This document shows, piece by piece, positions 7,110 to 8,429 of a stretch of DNA of 8,429 nucleotides. Where the stretch lies: contig JAAYFB010000244.1 of NCBI GenBank assembly GCA_012728465.1, positions 1 to 8,429 on the forward strand, given 5' to 3'. Positions within the stretch are counted from its first letter, which is position 1. Each line of letters starts with the position of its first letter. The notes under the pieces are model-generated. The model was not told the origin of the DNA and did no database searches. It worked only from the letters and a program-made list of their open reading frames with translations. Source of the DNA: Proteiniphilum sp. (GTDB taxonomy: Bacteria > Bacteroidota > Bacteroidia > Bacteroidales > Dysgonomonadaceae). The position numbers and the translations under genes are program-made.

Positions 7110-7324
7110 TACATTGAAGGAATAAATTCAGATGTTTTTGTGAAAAAGAGAAGATTAGTGTTTTTAGCGAACAGTTTTTAGCAATTAGCGGTGAACAGTG
7201 AGTGGTCGAATGGGTTCGTAGAGACGACGATTTATCGCGTCTCGATGATTCAAATTTCTCATTCAGCATTCATCCAATAAAATAATGCCACGCATTAAAT
7301 CTTCGATTTATTTCACAGGGTAAA
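7110..7324. other. Gene-free stretch with hairpins
   Basis: I see no supported gene upstream of abiEi here. The sequence carries AACAGT-like words (7165-7200). A hairpin lies at 7221-7243: GAGACG/CGTCTC plus CGA/TCG around TTTA, with one bulged A. TAAATC-TTC-GATTTA lies at 7296-7310. A short frame on the minus strand (7072-7269) overlaps the abiE promoter and has no protein-like features. Confidence 0.6.
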
Positions 7325-7380
7325 CCATTCATAATTCACCATTCATAATTCATCATTCACAATTCACAATTCATAATTCA
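7325..7380. repeat. Heptamer tandem array 1
   Basis: Eight contiguous 7-bp units fit NNATTCA (CCATTCA, TAATTCA, CCATTCA, TAATTCA, TCATTCA, CAATTCA, CAATTCA, TAATTCA), followed by a broken unit CCATTCC. It can also be read as four 14-bp units. It immediately precedes module copy A. Confidence 0.85.
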
Positions 7381-7789
7381 CCATTCCTTTTGCAACGCAA
7401 TAAATAAGCTAATAAGCTTAGTGGTGTGGGTTCATTCCAAGTTACTAAGGTTGAGGAAAATGCAAATAAGGTTTTTTTAAATAGAGCTTGAATAGCCAAT
7501 ACCGCCCCCAGCCCCCTAAAGGGGGAGTCGCCGCTATTCATCGCAGCTATTCATCGCAGGCTGGCGCGGATATTTATCCGTGCCATTGATGTCAGCGGGG
7601 GTGGTTGTCCATTGCCGTCGGTTTTAACCGACGGATAAGAGGTCTAATAATCGGAGGTTGGCTTTAGCCACATCTCCACCAGCTCGCGCCGATTTCCGAA
7701 TCGGTGTGCGGAGCACTGAGCAGTGAGCAACCAGCACCAGTTCAAGCGCTCTGCCAAAGTCCCCTTTAGGGGATTTAGGGGCGGGATTC
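7381..7789. repeat. Hairpin-rich repeat module, copy A
   Basis: This 409-bp segment is nearly identical to 8021-8429; the two are offset by 640 bp, reaching 642 in the middle because of compensating indels. It is non-coding and clearly more GC-rich than the genes. Hairpins include TAAGCT/AGCTTA (7405-7420), CCCCC-TAAA-GGGGG (7512-7525), CGCGGATA/TATCCGTG (7565-7582) and CCGTCGGTT/AACCGACGG (7615-7634). Further along are TGGCT/AGCCA (7659-7670), CCGATT/AATCGG (7689-7704) and CCCCT/AGGGG (7761-7772). The 13-bp unit GCTATTCATCGCA occurs twice in tandem (7533-7558). Confidence 0.9.
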
Positions 7790-7957
7790 CATAATTGAAC
7801 CCACTTCGGGGTTCTCGTTGATTTATTATTGTTACCATGGGTTTACACCCATGGCTATTCATCTTTAACCACGTTGTGGTTGGGGGGATTATTCATTGGT
7901 CTATTTATTAGTGCCGCTTGCGAATTCCAAATCGGGAGCGAACGGTAACAGTTGACA
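7790..7957. other. Spacer between the two repeat modules
   Basis: This non-coding spacer holds three more hairpins: GAACCC/GGGTTC (7797-7814), CCATGGGT-TTAC-ACCCATGG (7835-7854) and AACCAC-GTT-GTGGTT (7867-7881). The tag GCTATTCATC (7854-7863) follows the second hairpin. ATTCCAAATCGGG (7924-7936) is another variant of the TTCCRAATCGG word. A minus-strand frame (7644-7862) crosses module and spacer and is not protein-like. Confidence 0.65.
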
Positions 7958-8020
7958 GCATTAACAATTAACCATTAACAATTAACCATTCACCATTCAC
8001 CATTAACAATTAATAATTCA
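7958..8020. repeat. Heptamer tandem array 2
   Basis: Nine contiguous 7-bp units fit NNATTMA (mostly CAATTAA, CCATTAA and CCATTCA), again ending at CCATTCC. It sits at the same place before module copy B as array 1 does before copy A, but differs in unit number and in the A/C composition of the units. Confidence 0.85.
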
Positions 8021-8429
8021 CCATTCCTTTTGCAACCCAACCAATAAGCTAATAAGCTTAGTGTCGTGGGTTCATTCCAAGTTACTAAGGTTGGGGAAAA
8101 TGCAAATAAGGTTTTTTTTGAATAGGGCTTGAATAGCTAATACCGCCCCCCAGCCCCCTAAAGGGGGAGTCGCCGCTATTCATCGCAGCTATTCATCGCA
8201 GGCTGGCGCGGATATTTATTCGTGCCATTGATGTCAGCGGGGGTGGTTGTCCATTGCCGTCGGTTTTAACCTACGGATAAGAGGTCTAATAATCGGAGGT
8301 TGGCTTTAGCCACATCCCCACTAGCTCGCCGATTTCCAAATCGGCTTGCGGAGCACTGAGCAGTGAGCAACCAGCACCAGTTCAAGCGCTCTGCCAAAGT
8401 CCCCTTTAGGGGATTTAGGGGCGGGATTC
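8021..8429. repeat. Hairpin-rich repeat module, copy B
   Basis: This is the second copy of the 7381-7789 module, running to the end of the window. Differences from copy A are few: T8 instead of T7, C6 instead of C5, loss of GC in CTCGCGCCG, and scattered substitutions. One substitution (AACCTACGG) breaks a pair in the CCGTCGGTT hairpin, while CCGATTTCCAAATCGG keeps its arms and changes only the loop. The copy may continue beyond the window. Confidence 0.9.

Noticed and set aside
7072..7269. Minus-strand frame of 65 codons upstream of abiEi
   Set aside because: It covers the abiE promoter and a hairpin, and its composition (Ser-, His- and Leu-rich without structure) is not protein-like.
7644..7862. 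Minus-strand frame of 72 codons
   Set aside because: It lies within the hairpin-rich repeat module and spacer, repeats the module's inverted repeats in translation, and has no recognisable domain or promoter.
7325..8429. CRISPR array
   Set aside because: There are only two long copies, heptamer arrays without unique spacers, and no cas genes. The period and structure do not fit a CRISPR.
7381..8429. Insertion sequence or transposon ends
   Set aside because: There is no transposase frame, no terminal inverted repeats bounding the module, and no target-site duplication that I can find.

Overview
The window looks like Bacteroidota chromosome, most likely order Bacteroidales. The grounds are AT-rich coding sequence, Bacteroides-type -33/-7 promoters (TTTG and TAnnTTTG), BACON-domain lipoproteins, a TonB-dependent receptor paired with a DUF4249 lipoprotein, and what looks like the 3' end of an ssrA (tmRNA) gene without an encoded CCA. 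All protein genes I can support lie on the minus strand.

Left edge (1-127): the first 12 bases match the acceptor end of a tmRNA on the plus strand. A 17-bp perfect hairpin follows, and then a weak hairpin at the end of the converging operon.

128-3789 (minus): a tight three-gene operon, read right to left: a one-domain BACON lipoprotein, an outer-membrane TonB-dependent receptor (carboxypeptidase-regulatory-like domain, plug, barrel) and a DUF4249 lipoprotein. Gaps are 6 and 5 nt. Together they should form a substrate-binding and import complex on the cell surface; the substrate cannot be read from the sequence. A TAGCTTTG box at 3973-3980 suggests a promoter with a long leader.

4024-5131 (minus): a multi-BACON lipoprotein gene with a one-base frameshift in an A4 run (4979-4982) and a shortened fourth domain. 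I call it a pseudogene, or possibly a phase-variable gene. A well-spaced promoter (5192-5222) lies in front of the ATG at 5131.

5457-7045 (minus): a complete AbiEi/AbiEii type IV toxin-antitoxin (abortive infection) pair with an ATGA overlap. It has a perfect TTG-N19-TATATTTG promoter and an imperfect palindrome between the -7 box and the start codon, where the autorepressor AbiEi could bind.

7110-8429 and 5303-5447: non-coding, visibly more GC-rich repeat DNA. A unit of about 640 bp occurs twice. Each unit is a heptamer array (NNATTMA) followed by a 409-bp module full of short hairpins, many with differing arms around the same TTTA centre. A 57-bp fragment of the module also lies just past the 3' end of the abiE pair, so the toxin-antitoxin cassette is bracketed by related repeats. 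I found no protein gene in this repeat DNA. The repeat family is the least explained part of the window.
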